A stretch of DNA of 64,000 bases from Candidatus Omnitrophica bacterium UBA6210 (lineage in GTDB: Bacteria > Omnitrophota > Gorgyraeia > Velamenicoccales > Velamenicoccaceae). The stretch covers positions 347,932 to 411,931 of the forward strand of contig DISM01000001.1 in assembly GCA_002421805.1 (NCBI GenBank). Reading direction: 5' to 3'. More notes on this DNA, generated by a model. The model saw only the letters and a program-made list of their open reading frames with translations. It ran no database searches and was not told the DNA's origin. The stretch is not shown here. Within the stretch, counting starts at the first letter, position 1.

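Noticed and set aside
27478..63537. Many long open frames on the - strand opposite the giant gene
   Set aside because: They are shadows of a GC-biased coding strand: low-complexity, Arg/His/Val-rich, without domains, and fully covered by the + frame that has continuous domain content.

Overview
The window reads as chromosome from an uncultured bacterium, most plausibly an Omnitrophota-like lineage (formerly OP3). I infer this from two things together: a Tad/Flp pilus locus with an unusually long row of small pilins, and a single giant open reading frame with a divergent SecA-like motor and many cell-wall hydrolase modules. Giant genes of this kind have been described mainly in Omnitrophota. 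No marker gene was checked against a database, so the phylum call is an inference.

Layout, all on the + strand. Positions 1-7133 are an origin-proximal housekeeping block: the 3' part of dnaN, a DciA/DUF721 gene, gyrB, a polytopic membrane protein and gyrA. A tRNA-Glu(CTC) with a good sigma70 promoter follows at 7253-7330, with a hairpin-rich tail that repeats the tRNA 3' end. Positions 7821-25803 are a Tad pilus region. It encodes a parvulin-type lipoprotein, CpaB, a secretin (CpaC) with a TonB-like C-terminus, a fused CpaE-CpaF ATPase, ten Flp-type pilins, TadE- and TadG-like proteins, a small lipoprotein, TadB and TadC. A DUF192 gene and a transposase-like HTH gene lie inside the block. 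Structured non-coding repeats occur in three intergenic gaps (about 4.6, 14.1 and 24.8 kb). No prepilin peptidase (TadV) is visible.

From 26047 to the window end there is one uninterrupted reading frame of at least 12,651 codons, with no stop reached. It begins with a signal peptide and a C39-like cysteine peptidase. Glycine-rich segments, about 4.5 copies of a ~215-residue repeat, TPRs and a SecA-like DEAH motor follow. Next comes a chain of modules joined by a recurrent Ser-Ser-Pro-Ala linker: several HExxH metalloproteases, an M50-like intramembrane protease, an M23 peptidoglycan endopeptidase, several lytic-transglycosylase-like domains, two kinase-like folds, a CoaE-like P-loop kinase and a transglutaminase-like domain. 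A TIM-barrel glycosidase-like domain, a membrane hairpin and coiled coils close the visible part. Three internal twin-arginine motifs and one internal lipobox sit just before hydrolase modules, as if formerly separate exported proteins had been fused.

Working model (inference): the pilus provides contact or twitching and the giant protein is an exported or membrane-anchored machine for attaching to and digesting other cells' walls. The product's integrity, export route and processing cannot be settled from sequence alone.
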